Part shown: one piece after another, positions 26,659 to 35,580 of the stretch
Numbering within the stretch: the stretch's first letter is position 1
Layout of the letters: each line of letters starts with the position of its first letter
Assembly (NCBI GenBank): GCA_016875335.1
Contig: VGRO01000026.1
Span: 1 to 45,698, forward strand
Direction: 5' to 3'
Origin: Deltaproteobacteria bacterium
Lineage (GTDB): Bacteria; Myxococcota_A; UBA9042
Length of the DNA: 45,698 nucleotides
Notes under the pieces: generated by a model
Seen by the model: only the letters and a program-made list of their open reading frames with translations
Told to the model about the DNA's origin: nothing
Database searches by the model: none
Position numbers and translations under genes: made by a program

Positions 26659-29382
26659 CTACCTGGGGGTCCGCAGGTCGATGACGAACCGCTTGTTGGC
26701 CGCGGGCCGCGCTGCTTCCGGGACGGCGGCGCTGGGTTCGTTGGCAGGTTGCGCTTCGGCCATCAGCTTGGCGATTTCTTCCTGCATCAGGGCCTTGGCA
26801 TCCACCGCGGCTTCCTCGGAGGCCACCGGTCCCGCCGCTTCCGGCACGTCCGCTGCGACCGTGGACACAAACTCGGCGGCGGCCGGCGCGCCGCCGATCG
26901 GATCGGCTGCTTCGTGCTCCTCGACCGCCGGCTCGGTGGCCGCAGCGACCGCGCCGAGGTCGGCGGGCCTGGCGTCCTGGTCGGCCACGGCCATCCGCTC
27001 GTCGGGTTCGCCGTCCGGGCCACCGTCGCCGTCTTCGTCCTGGTCGTCCACCGACGGGCCAGAGCCCGCGGCGATTCCCTCGCCGCGCTCGCCACCGCGC
27101 CGCCGCCGGCGCCGCCGGCGCTTGCCGCCATCGGTGGCGTCGGCGCCCGACGGTCCGATGGAGGGTTCGATCGCCACAGTCGCCGCCGGTGCGGATTCGG
27201 GCGCGGCAGGCGCGGCAGGCGCGGCAGGCGCGGCCTCGACGGCGCCACTGCGCTGCGCACGATCGCGGTGGCGATCGCGGGGCCGATCGGCCCGGCCCGG
27301 CCCGCTTTCGCTGCGCGCCGTGCCGCTGGCCGACGGCGCCGCCTCGCCGCGCGATTCGCCCGCCTCGGTTCGGCCCGCGTCGTTGCGGATTGCGCGCTCG
27401 TGGCGCGGGCGATCGCCGTGATCGTGGCGTTCGCCGCGCTCGCGGCGGCTGCGCGGATCCACCAGGGTCTGGCCCGTCACGTTTTGCGCGCCGCCGCCAC
27501 CCACGGTCCCCGGCTGGGCGGGCGCCGGGGCCGCGAGCGCCGGGGCCGGTGCCACCTCAGGATCGGATTCGGGCGCCGAGCCCAACCCAAAAAGCGCCTT
27601 GATCCATGGCAGCAATCCGCGCGGTTTGGGTGGTGCAACCACAGCTTCGGCGGCGACCGAAGCGACGACCGCAGTGCTTTCGTGCCGCGCCCTGCGCGGC
27701 GGCCGGGCCGCTGGCGCCTCGGGCTCTGCGGGCGCCATTTGCTGCACTTCGCGGTAGATCTCCTGATAGTCCACCCGCGCCCCACGGCGGGCGGTCACGG
27801 CCTCGATGGTCAGCCGCGTCTCCTCGCGCTTGACCAGTGTATTGCGCACCAGGTCGAGTTCCTGGTGGACGCGGGTCATCTTGGCGTTGTCGCTGCGCGC
27901 AGCGCCAGACTCGGCGGGCGCCTCTTCCAGGCACTCGACCATCACCTGCGTGGCCGGCATGCCTTCGACGCCGATGACTTCGATGGTCAGGTGGTATTGC
28001 TTTTCCAGGCCGGCGAGTTCGGACCGCCGGCTGTTCAGCAGGTAGCGTGCGCTTTGCGCCGGAACTGTGGCGATGACGTAGCGGATGCGCCGCTGCGCGA
28101 CGGCCTCGTAGATGCGCCGCAGCACGGCGAGCGCCACCGATTCGAAAGCGCGGATCCGGCCCGTGCCCGAGCAATGCGGGCAACTGTCGAACGTGCCCTT
28201 GTTGACGCTGGACTTGATGCGCTGCCGGCTCATTTCGAGCAGGCCGAATTCGCTGATGTGGCCGATCTTGGTGCGCGCCTTGTCGTTCTTGAAGGCGTCC
28301 TTGAGCGCGGTCTCGACCTCGCGAACGTATTTCTTTTCGCGCATGTCGATGAAGTCGATGACCACCAGTCCGCCCAGGTCGCGCAACATCAGCTGGTGGG
28401 CGATCTCCTGGGCCGCCTCGACGTTGGTGGCGCGGGCGGTCTCCTCGATGTCCTTCTCTTTGACGCGGCCCGAGTTGACGTCGATCGCCACCATCGCCTC
28501 GGTCTGGTCGATGACGATCGAGCCCCCGGAGGGCAGGAACACTTGGCGCGCGAACACGTCTTCGACGCGGCCTTCGATGCCGTAGCGCGCGAACATCGGC
28601 ACATCGCCGGCATAGCGGTGGACGTGGGCAAGGCTGCGCGGCATGAGCACACCCAGGAACTCCTGGACTTCGCGCAGCGTCTCGTCGTCGTCGATGATGA
28701 TTTCTTCGATGTCCTTGGTGAAGTAGTCGCGCACGAAGCGCACGGCCAGGCTGCGTTCGGCGTACAACAAGGTTGGACCCTTGCACTCGTCGTAGCGCCT
28801 GCAGATGTGCTCCCATTGACGCGTGAGGTACAGCAGGTCCTTGGCGAGTTCGGTTTCTGTCGCGGTTTCGCCAGCGGTGCGCACGATGAGCCCGAATCCG
28901 TCGGGGACCTTCATGGTCTCGGTCAGCTTCTTGATGCGGTCGCGGGCCTCGTCGGACAGCTTTCGCGATACGCCGGCCTTGTCCTGGTCGCTTTCGGGGA
29001 TGAGCACGAGGTAGCGGCCTGGCAGCGAGATGAAGGTCGACAGCGTCGCGCCCTTCTGGCCGATCTCGTCGCGGCTGACCTGCACCAACAGATCCTGGCG
29101 GCCACGAATCAGGTCCTGGATGGGCGCGCGCTTGTCGGCGTTGCCGTTGCGCAGCTTGGGGTGGATCTCGCCGACCGGCAAGAAGCCCTGCTTGTCGTTG
29201 CCGAAATCGACGAACGCCGATTGCAGCGACGGCTCGACCCGGGCCACCACCGAGCGGTAGATATTGCCCTTGCAGGTGTTGCGGTTGTTGGGCTCGATCT
29301 CCAGGTGTACGAGTTGGCCGTCTTGCACGACGGCTGCGCGCGACTCGTCGCGATCGACACTGATCAGCATGCGCTTGGTCAT
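26659..29382 (-). CDS. rne: Ribonuclease E/G family endoribonuclease
   Basis: 907 residues. ATG 29382 with GGAG seven bases upstream. The catalytic half covers about 1–515. It has an S1 RNA-binding domain (NIYRSVVARVEPSLQSAFVDFG), a 5'-sensor and a DNase I-like domain with metal-binding Asp301 (AIDVNSG) and Asp343/346 (VIDFIDM). The zinc-link motif CPHC is at 401–404, close in position to E. coli RNase E. The C-terminal 390 residues are disordered: a Pro/Ala segment, an Arg/His/Asp-rich stretch (about 655–700) and a run of arginines (KRRRRRRRRGG). These are typical RNA or degradosome binding sites. The enzyme cleaves AU-rich single-stranded RNA in mRNA decay and rRNA processing. A 730-nt leader precedes it. 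Confidence 0.94.
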   Translation of the reverse strand: MTKRMLISVDRDESRAAVVQDGQLVHLEIEPNNRNTCKGNIYRSVVARVEPSLQSAFVDFGNDKQGFLPVGEIHPKLRNGNADKRAPIQDLIRGRQDLLVQVSRDEIGQKGATLSTFISLPGRYLVLIPESDQDKAGVSRKLSDEARDRIKKLTETMKVPDGFGLIVRTAGETATETELAKDLLYLTRQWEHICRRYDECKGPTLLYAERSLAVRFVRDYFTKDIEEIIIDDDETLREVQEFLGVLMPRSLAHVHRYAGDVPMFARYGIEGRVEDVFARQVFLPSGGSIVIDQTEAMVAIDVNSGRVKEKDIEETARATNVEAAQEIAHQLMLRDLGGLVVIDFIDMREKKYVREVETALKDAFKNDKARTKIGHISEFGLLEMSRQRIKSSVNKGTFDSCPHCSGTGRIRAFESVALAVLRRIYEAVAQRRIRYVIATVPAQSARYLLNSRRSELAGLEKQYHLTIEVIGVEGMPATQVMVECLEEAPAESGAARSDNAKMTRVHQELDLVRNTLVKREETRLTIEAVTARRGARVDYQEIYREVQQMAPAEPEAPAARPPRRARHESTAVVASVAAEAVVAPPKPRGLLPWIKALFGLGSAPESDPEVAPAPALAAPAPAQPGTVGGGGAQNVTGQTLVDPRSRRERGERHDHGDRPRHERAIRNDAGRTEAGESRGEAAPSASGTARSESGPGRADRPRDRHRDRAQRSGAVEAAPAAPAAPAAPESAPAATVAIEPSIGPSGADATDGGKRRRRRRRRGGERGEGIAAGSGPSVDDQDEDGDGGPDGEPDERMAVADQDARPADLGAVAAATEPAVEEHEAADPIGGAPAAAEFVSTVAADVPEAAGPVASEEAAVDAKALMQEEIAKLMAEAQPANEPSAAVPEAARPAANKRFVIDLRTPR

Positions 29383-30112
29383 CCGGGGCTCCAGGGCGGC
29401 ACGCGGCCACCCAAACCGTGCGCGGGGCACGGCGTCAAAGCCGACGACGGAATCCTGGAACCCTGGAACCCTGGACGATCGCTACCGGTCCGGCCATGCG
29501 CGCGGATGCGCGGTCGATGGGCCTGCGCCGCCGTTGGACGGAGCGCAATCCGGTCGCCCTGGCGGGGCGATTGCAAAGCGTGCGCGGACCGTTGCGGTCG
29601 CGGGCAGCCTCGAGCCGGCCTTTCGGAACCGCCGCGGCCCATGGGCCAGGGGCGCTGCCGGAGGTCGTGGGCGACTCAGCGGGATCGGGTCAGGTTGGGG
29701 CGATGCGACGGCGCAGACCAGGGTCGCTTGCGGGTGTCCGGCTTGCAGCGCTGAGCGGCGTGCGGTGTGCGGCGATCGCCCGGATCGGGGCGCAGCATGC
29801 ACCAGCAAGGCGGCGACTGAAGCGGAGGGCAGGGCTACGAGGGCCGAAACCTGCATCGGGTTCCAGGGTCGCCCGACCGGGCGCCGGGCCGCGCCGCACG
29901 TTCCGGGCAGGCATGCATCCTGCGGCTCGAGAACGACAGCGCGGGGGCGGCTGGGGACGACCTTTTCCGGGTCGGTGATGGGGCGAGGTCACGCCGCGCT
30001 GCGCACCAGCCGGTCCGTCCGGGGTGGGCGCGCGACAACCTCACGAAACGGCGCGGGAACGCCGACCTGCGCTGGCGCTGGCTCCTGGCCGAGCGCACCG
30101 CAAAGCGGGCCA
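29383..30112 (-). other. Long non-coding leader upstream of rne
   Basis: 730 bp without a convincing gene. Short ORFs on both strands lack homology or ribosome sites. A promoter at 30113–30141 points into it, so it is probably transcribed toward rne. It may be a long 5' untranslated region or contain a small RNA. Near the rne end (29450–29475) it holds a short iteration of CTGGAACC. No RNase P, tmRNA, riboswitch or terminator signature was recognised. Confidence 0.45.
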
Positions 30113-30141
30113 AGGGTAGAGGCCGTCGCGGCAAAAGTCAA
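30113..30141 (-). promoter_or_regulatory. Putative promoter of the rne leader
   Basis: Minus strand: TTGACT (30136–30141), 17 bp, TACCCT (30113–30118), preceded by CTC. It starts five bases after the stop of the CHAP gene, so transcription would run through 29383–30106 into rne. Confidence 0.55.
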
Positions 30142-30146
30142 GGGGT

Positions 30147-31092
30147 TCAGGCGACTTCGCCGAAACCGAAAACCGTATTCATTTCGCGGTTTTTCTGGAA
30201 CACGCCCTCTTCGCGGCGGTTCTTGGGGTTGGCGGTGTTGCCTTCGATGGTGGTGATGGAACCGTCGGCGTTGACGGCCTTGACGATGCCGACGTGGTCG
30301 GGGTTCTTGTCCCCGTCCCAATCGAAGAACACGAGGTCGCCCGGTTGCGGGTCGTTGCGGCCTTTCCAACGGCCCTGCTTCTTGAGCTGTTGCACGAACG
30401 TCGGGCAATACGGGCTATTGGTCGCCTTGCCGGCTTGGCTGTAGACCCACGAAACGAAATCGGCGCACCACGGCTCAGGGCCACGGCCGAAGTGCTGCTG
30501 GTACTTGAGCACGGCGCCGCGGTTCTCGCCCTTTTCGACCGTGCCAATCTGCGACTCGGCCACGCGCAGGATCTCCTGGCGCAGTGCCGCCTCGTCTTGC
30601 GGGTTGGCGGGCGGCAGCCGACCCGGGCGCTGTCCGTCCTGGCCTGGGCGCGGGCTGTTCTGGCCCGGGCGCGGTGCGCTGTCGCCGCCGCGGTTCGAAG
30701 TCGGCGTGCTGTACTTGGAGACGTCCAGGTCGCTGCCCGACCGCTCGCGCAGCGCAGTCCAGGTGTCGGGGCCGACGATGCCGTCGGCTTGCAGTCCGCG
30801 CTTCTCCTGGAACTGCACCACGGCCCGGTGCGTCGCCGGACCGAACATGCCGTCGATCACGCCCGGCGCCAGGCCGACCTTCTTGAGTAGGGTCTGGACC
30901 ATGCGCACTTCGGCACCCTGAGATCCGCTGCGGATGGTCTTGGGCACGTGCGCCGCGCCGGGCGCAGTGCGCGCCTGGGCCGCCGCGCCGCTGGCCCTGT
31001 TGGCCACCGCCGCGTTGCTGGCCTTGCTGGCCACCTCCGCGCTGTTGGCCTTGCTGGCCGCGTTGTTGGGTCTGGCTTTGCTGGGAAGGCAT
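30147..31092 (-). CDS. Peptidoglycan-binding + CHAP amidase protein, apparently frameshifted near the N-terminus
   Basis: The main frame (30147 up to at least GTG 30947) encodes a PG_binding_1 domain (SGSQGAEVRMVQTLLKKVG ... IDGMFGPATHRAVVQFQ), a Pro/Arg/Gln linker and a CHAP-type domain (PWCADFVSWVYSQAG, DHVGIVKAV, IEGNT) with Cys/His catalytic residues. It should cleave or bind cell-wall peptides. The promoter (31129–31157), a GGAG site and an ATG at 31092 all open a different frame. That frame starts MPSQQSQTQQRG and contains three GQQGQQRGG units. One extra base (or two missing) between about 30947 and 30978 would join the two. If there is no frameshift, the start is probably GTG 30947, which has no ribosome site. 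No signal peptide is visible in either frame. Confidence 0.72.
30979..31059 (-). repeat. Three 27-bp tandem units coding GQQGQQRGG
   Basis: Units differ mainly at third codon positions of the frame opened at ATG 31092 (CAA/CAG, GGA/GGC, GGT/GGC), with one CAA to CGG change. Mostly synonymous drift indicates that this frame was translated. Confidence 0.75.
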
Positions 31093-31128
31093 GGTGCAGC
31101 GCTCCAAACCGCGCGAGGCGACCGCAGA

Positions 31129-31157
31129 AGTATAGCCGGCGGTCGAGCGTGCGACAA
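31129..31157 (-). promoter_or_regulatory. Promoter of the CHAP gene
   Basis: Minus strand: TTGTCG (31152–31157), 17 bp, TATACT (31129–31134). The -10 is near consensus and lies about 37 bp before the ATG at 31092. Confidence 0.6.
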
Positions 31158-31226
31158 CGCGAACCCTGTTCCCAACGGGAGCACACGGGGTGCGCGCACC
31201 CCAGCGCGCGTCCACCGGCGAGGGGC

Positions 31227-31255
31227 TTGAAGCGGCAGGTGGCTGGCGGTAGCCT
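31227..31255 (+). promoter_or_regulatory. Putative promoter of the aminopeptidase operon
   Basis: TTGAAG (31227–31232), 17 bp, TAGCCT (31250–31255). It is divergent from the CHAP promoter and lies 60 bp before the GTG at 31315. Confidence 0.45.
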
Positions 31256-31314
31256 GCGCGGCGCCGAGGACAACCCGACGCGCGACGTAGCGGCGGACCT
31301 GGCGAGGGGGGCCC

Positions 31315-33858
31315 GTGACGGCAATCGGCAGAGCCTGGGCAGTGGCGGTGGTCGTGCTCGCGACCGGGGTCTGCGCACCCCTAGCCCTTGCCGACCCGTG
31401 GATCGACGACCACCACCCGTGGCGAGAACCGCTAGACCGCAAAGTCGATTTCTTGCACATGGAGCTCGAAATCGCTCCCGACCTGGCCAAGGGCAGCGTC
31501 GCCGGCCACGCGACCTACCACCTGCGCCGCCTGCACGACACCCCGCAGCTCTTGCTCGACGCCGTCTCCTTGAACGTCACCGAAGTCGCGTGGTTGCAGG
31601 GCGCGACCGCAACGCCAGCGAGTTGGCGCTCGCTCGGCAAGCAACTGGCCATCGACTGGCCCACCGCAGTGCCGGCAACATTGACCTTGCGGCTGCGATG
31701 GAACTGCACGCCGCGCATGGGATTCTACTTCGTCCGGCCCGACGCCGACGCGCCCGACCGTCCGGTCCACGCCTGGACCCAGGGCGAGACCGAAGAAGTG
31801 CGCCACTGGCTGCCGGCGCCCGACGATCCCGACGAGCGCATGACCTGGCGCGTGACGATTGCCACGCCGCCCGGCGCCATCGCACTGTCGAACGGCGACC
31901 CACAGCCCCCGGCCTTGGTGGAGGGCAAGCCCGCCGCGCGCTTTGCGTCCGCCCCGCCCTTGCCGCTTTACCTGTTGACGGTGGCAGTAGGTCCCTTTGT
32001 GTCCATCGATCACGGCCACAAGGGCGTGCCAGTGGTGACCTGGGCGCTGCCCGGCGAGGTCGACAACGCGCGCCGCGCCTTTGCCAAGCTGCCGCGCATG
32101 GTCGACGTGCTGGGCACCCGCCTGGGCGTGCCGTACCCCTTCAGCCGCTACGGCCAAGTGGTCGTGCACGAGTTCCACTGGGGCGGCATGGAAAACGCCA
32201 GCCTGACGACGCTGACCCACCGTGCGGTGCCCGACGCGCGCGGCGAGATCGACCATCCCGCCGAAGGGTTGCTGGCGCACGAACTCGGCCACCAGTGGTT
32301 CGGCGACCTGGTGACCTGCCGGTCCTGGGCCGACATCTGGCTCAACGAAGGCTGGGCGAGCTACGCCGATGTCCTGTGGGACGAAGCGGAGTACGGCGCC
32401 GACCGCTACGACGAGGCCATGGCCGGCATGCGCGCCGGATACCTGGACGAGGCCGGCGCCCTGCAACGGCCCCTGGTCAGCGATCGCATGCCGGACCCCG
32501 ACGAACTTTTCGACCGCCACACCTACAACAAGGGCGCATGGATCGCACACATGCTGCGGCGCATGCTCGGCGACGGCGTGTTTTTCGCAGGCGTCCGCGC
32601 CTACTTGACCGACCACCGGTTCCGTTCGGTCGAGACCGACGATCTGCGCCGGGCAATGGAGGGCGTCTCGGGGCAGAGCCTGCGCGGCTTCTTCCGGCGC
32701 TGGGTCCACCAGGCGGGCCACCCGTCGATCCAGGTCGAACTCAAGTGGGAAGACGCCGCACGGCAGTTGCGTGTCGTGTTGCAACAGACCCAAAAAGTCG
32801 AGCGTTCGCTGCCGGCGTTTGCGCTGCAGGTCGAGGTGGCGCTGCACGCCAAGCCCGGCGCCAAACCGGACCTGCACACCCTTGCGCTGGACGGCGTGCG
32901 CCGCGAACACACTCTGGCGGTGGCGACACGACCGGCCTGGGTCGAGATCGACCCACACAGCGCGATCCTCGCCGAATGGAAAGTCGAGGCCCCCGTGGCG
33001 GACCTGGCGGCCACACTGGCCCACGGCCGTCGCGCCGACGTGCGGCTGCGGGCGGTCAGCGACCTCGGCCGCTCGCTGCATGATCCGCAAGCGCTGCAGG
33101 CGGTCACGCTCGCCGCGCGCCAGGACGCCGCCAGGCACGTGCGCGCCAAGGCCGCGGAGTTGCTGGGGCGCGCCGCGCGCGACAAGGTCGTCGATCCACT
33201 GATCGGGCTGCTGGCCGCCGACAAGGAGCCGATGGTGCGCCGCGCGGTCACGCGCAGCCTGGGCCAGCTCGTCGCCGCCGCCGCCTGGGATCGATTGGCC
33301 GCGGCCGTGCGCACCGACCCCAGCGATGAGACCCGGGCTGCCGCGCTGCACGCCCTGGTGGCGATCGACCGCGATCGGGCCCGCGACGAATGCCTTGCAG
33401 CCCTGGGTCAGGCCTCGTACCAGGACACCGTGGCGGGCGCGGCGCTGCAGGGGCTTTCGCGCATCGCGGACGCCCGCGACTGGCCGGTGCTGGTCGCCGC
33501 GACCCGGCCCGGTCGCAGCAAGCCACTGCGCCATGCCGCTGCGCTGGCGGTTGCCGAATTCGGCGCTCGCGACAAAGAGCGCCGCAACGACGCCCGCCTG
33601 GCCCTGGAAGCCCTTTTGCACGAAGGATCGGCCCGCACCCGCCGTGCGGCGGCCGATGCCCTGGGCGTTCTCGACCACAACCGATCGCGCGGCGCGCTGC
33701 TGGCGGCCGCTGCCCGCGAACCGCTCGACAAGCAGCGAGAACAACTACGCAAAATCGCTGAACGCCTCGGTGAGCAGGGCCCCTGGCAAGAGCGGCTGCA
33801 ACGCCTGGAATCTGAACTGCAACAGTTGCGCCGCGACCTCGATCGCGACAAGAAATAG
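31315..33858 (+). CDS. Exported M1-family aminopeptidase with HEAT-like repeats
   Basis: 847 residues, GTG 31315 with GGCGAGGGGGG upstream. Signal peptide (AVAVVVLATGVCAPLALA). The N-terminal beta domain is followed by the exopeptidase motif GGMEN and the zinc site HELGH at 322–326, with Glu345 exactly 18 residues on. NEGWASYAD follows. A thumb/helical region ends near 545. Residues about 560–810 are helical repeats of the HEAT/PBS type (VRAKAAELLGRAARDKVVDPLIGLLA; VRRAVTRSLGQL; RRAAADALGVL), and the last 40 form a coiled coil. It removes N-terminal residues from peptides in the periplasm or outside. The solute-binding lipoprotein follows after 3 bp, suggesting joint peptide use. Confidence 0.92.
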   Translation: MTAIGRAWAVAVVVLATGVCAPLALADPWIDDHHPWREPLDRKVDFLHMELEIAPDLAKGSVAGHATYHLRRLHDTPQLLLDAVSLNVTEVAWLQGATATPASWRSLGKQLAIDWPTAVPATLTLRLRWNCTPRMGFYFVRPDADAPDRPVHAWTQGETEEVRHWLPAPDDPDERMTWRVTIATPPGAIALSNGDPQPPALVEGKPAARFASAPPLPLYLLTVAVGPFVSIDHGHKGVPVVTWALPGEVDNARRAFAKLPRMVDVLGTRLGVPYPFSRYGQVVVHEFHWGGMENASLTTLTHRAVPDARGEIDHPAEGLLAHELGHQWFGDLVTCRSWADIWLNEGWASYADVLWDEAEYGADRYDEAMAGMRAGYLDEAGALQRPLVSDRMPDPDELFDRHTYNKGAWIAHMLRRMLGDGVFFAGVRAYLTDHRFRSVETDDLRRAMEGVSGQSLRGFFRRWVHQAGHPSIQVELKWEDAARQLRVVLQQTQKVERSLPAFALQVEVALHAKPGAKPDLHTLALDGVRREHTLAVATRPAWVEIDPHSAILAEWKVEAPVADLAATLAHGRRADVRLRAVSDLGRSLHDPQALQAVTLAARQDAARHVRAKAAELLGRAARDKVVDPLIGLLAADKEPMVRRAVTRSLGQLVAAAAWDRLAAAVRTDPSDETRAAALHALVAIDRDRARDECLAALGQASYQDTVAGAALQGLSRIADARDWPVLVAATRPGRSKPLRHAAALAVAEFGARDKERRNDARLALEALLHEGSARTRRAAADALGVLDHNRSRGALLAAAAREPLDKQREQLRKIAERLGEQGPWQERLQRLESELQQLRRDLDRDKK

Positions 33859-33861
33859 GCC

Positions 33862-35580
33862 ATGCGCGGGTTCGTGGCGTCCTTGTTTGCGGCGCTCGGC
33901 GCGGCCTGCCAGCCGGCCCCTCAGCCCGGCACGGTCGTGGTCGCGGTCGACGCGCCGGTCAAGGACCTCGATCCCCGCCTGGCGGTGGACGGCCCGTCGG
34001 CGCGGCTCAGCCGCCTGGTGTTTCGCGGCCTGACCCAGGTCGACGACCACGGCAATCCGGCGCTCGATCTGGCCGCCGAGGTGACGCTGGTCACGCCTCT
34101 GTTGGCACGGGTTCGCGTACGCGGCGACGCCCGCTTCCACGACAGCCGACCGGTGACGGCCGCCGACGTCGCCTATACCTACACCAGCGTCATGGAACCG
34201 GCCTTTGGCACCCCGATCGCCGGCGAATTCCGCAAGCGCTTTGCGGCCGTCCTCGCCGATCCGCACGATCCGCTGGTGGCGCACTTGCACCTGCGCCGGC
34301 CGCTGGCCACGTTGTGGACGGACCTCGTGCTCGGCATCGCCCCTGCGCACCTGCTGCGGGACCGGCCGCGCGGACGCTTCGTGGGGCCGGTGGTCGGTTC
34401 TGCGCCCTGGCGGGTGGTCGGACCCGACCGCGGCGACCGCGTGGCCGTCGAACGCTTGGACCCGGTCGCAGGCGGGCCGCGGCGCCTTGAATTCGTGGCG
34501 ATTGCCGACGAAGGGTCGCGGGCGCTGTCGGTGCTGGGCGGCGGTGCCGATGTCGCGTGGGGCGGGTTGTCGCCGGCCATCTTGCGCGGGGCTCTGCACG
34601 CCGGCACGGCACACATTGCGCGCGGCGACGGCATCGCGTTGACCTACCTGGGCCTGAACCTGCGGCTGCCGCCGCTGCACGACGCCCGCGTTCGCCACGC
34701 GCTGGCCCTGGCGATCGACCGGCCGACGCTGCTGGCGACGACCCAGGGCGGGCGCGGTCTGTTGGCCGACGGCCTTTTCGCGCCGGGACACTGGGCGCGC
34801 ACCCAGTTGCCGCAGACGCCGTTCGACCCCCAGCGCGCGGCGCACTTGCTCGACGAGGCCGGACTGCGCCCGGGGCCCGACGGGGTGCGGATGCGCCTGG
34901 AAATCAAGGTTTCGACCAGCCGGCCGCGCCGCCAACTGGCGCGGGCGCTGGCCGACCAATGGCGCGCGGTCGGGGTCGATGCCCACGTACGCCCGCTGGA
35001 ATTGGCGACGTTCCTTGGCGACGTGCGCGCCGGCCGCTTCGAGGTGTTCGTGCTGCAGCTGCCCGAGCCGTTCGAACCGGACCAGCTGACCTGGATGCTG
35101 CACACCGACAACGCCGCGGTCAAATTCCCCGTTCCCGATTCGCCCAGCCCATTTGCCCGCCTGGACCGCCGCGGCGTCTCGGTGTCCGCGTGGGACGAAT
35201 CGGTCGCGCTCGCCGAGCCCGCATGTGCCCACTGGCAACGCACCCGCCGCGCGGAAGGGTTGCGGGCCTTCGCACTGTCGGCGATCGGCTCGCTCGGGGC
35301 AGCGGGCGGCGCCAACCGCACGGGGTATGCGCACCCCGCGGTCGACTGTTGGCTCGACCTCGGCGGGTCGGAACTCAATCGCGACCGCCGCGCCGCTTGG
35401 TACGCCAAAGCCCAGCGGCAGATCGCGCAGGACCGGCCCATTGTGCCCCTGTGGTGGGAGGATGCGACGGCGCTGCTGGCGGCGGACTTGGCGATCGACA
35501 CCATGCCGGCCGACGGCCGCTATGCCGCGCTGGCCGGTCTGCGCCGGATCACGCCCCGATCGCCGCATCCACCGCCTTGA
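33862..35580 (+). CDS. Family 5 extracellular solute-binding lipoprotein (peptide/nickel ABC type)
   Basis: 572 residues, ATG 33862. Short lipoprotein signal (FVASLFAALGAAC, Cys16). Family SBP_bac_5 features: RLVFRGLTQVDDHGNPALDLAAEV near the N-terminus, DARFHDSRPVTAADVAYTY, YLGLNLRLPPLHDARVRHALALAIDRPTLL and a C-terminal PIVPLWWEDATALLA. Such proteins capture oligopeptides for an ABC importer; no permease or ATPase gene is in the window. It is probably translated with the aminopeptidase. The 3' end overlaps the convergent protease gene by 32 bp. Confidence 0.88.
   Translation: MRGFVASLFAALGAACQPAPQPGTVVVAVDAPVKDLDPRLAVDGPSARLSRLVFRGLTQVDDHGNPALDLAAEVTLVTPLLARVRVRGDARFHDSRPVTAADVAYTYTSVMEPAFGTPIAGEFRKRFAAVLADPHDPLVAHLHLRRPLATLWTDLVLGIAPAHLLRDRPRGRFVGPVVGSAPWRVVGPDRGDRVAVERLDPVAGGPRRLEFVAIADEGSRALSVLGGGADVAWGGLSPAILRGALHAGTAHIARGDGIALTYLGLNLRLPPLHDARVRHALALAIDRPTLLATTQGGRGLLADGLFAPGHWARTQLPQTPFDPQRAAHLLDEAGLRPGPDGVRMRLEIKVSTSRPRRQLARALADQWRAVGVDAHVRPLELATFLGDVRAGRFEVFVLQLPEPFEPDQLTWMLHTDNAAVKFPVPDSPSPFARLDRRGVSVSAWDESVALAEPACAHWQRTRRAEGLRAFALSAIGSLGAAGGANRTGYAHPAVDCWLDLGGSELNRDRRAAWYAKAQRQIAQDRPIVPLWWEDATALLAADLAIDTMPADGRYAALAGLRRITPRSPHPPP

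Noticed and set aside
29383-30112. RNase P RNA, tmRNA or riboswitch in the rne leader
   Set aside because: No conserved core motifs of these RNAs were found on either strand by eye.
31000-31090. Ala-rich frame with very high GC3 as N-terminus of the CHAP protein
   Set aside because: Its GC3 is produced by first positions of Gln/Gly/Arg codons of the other frame; variation among the 27-bp units is synonymous in the Gln-rich frame instead.
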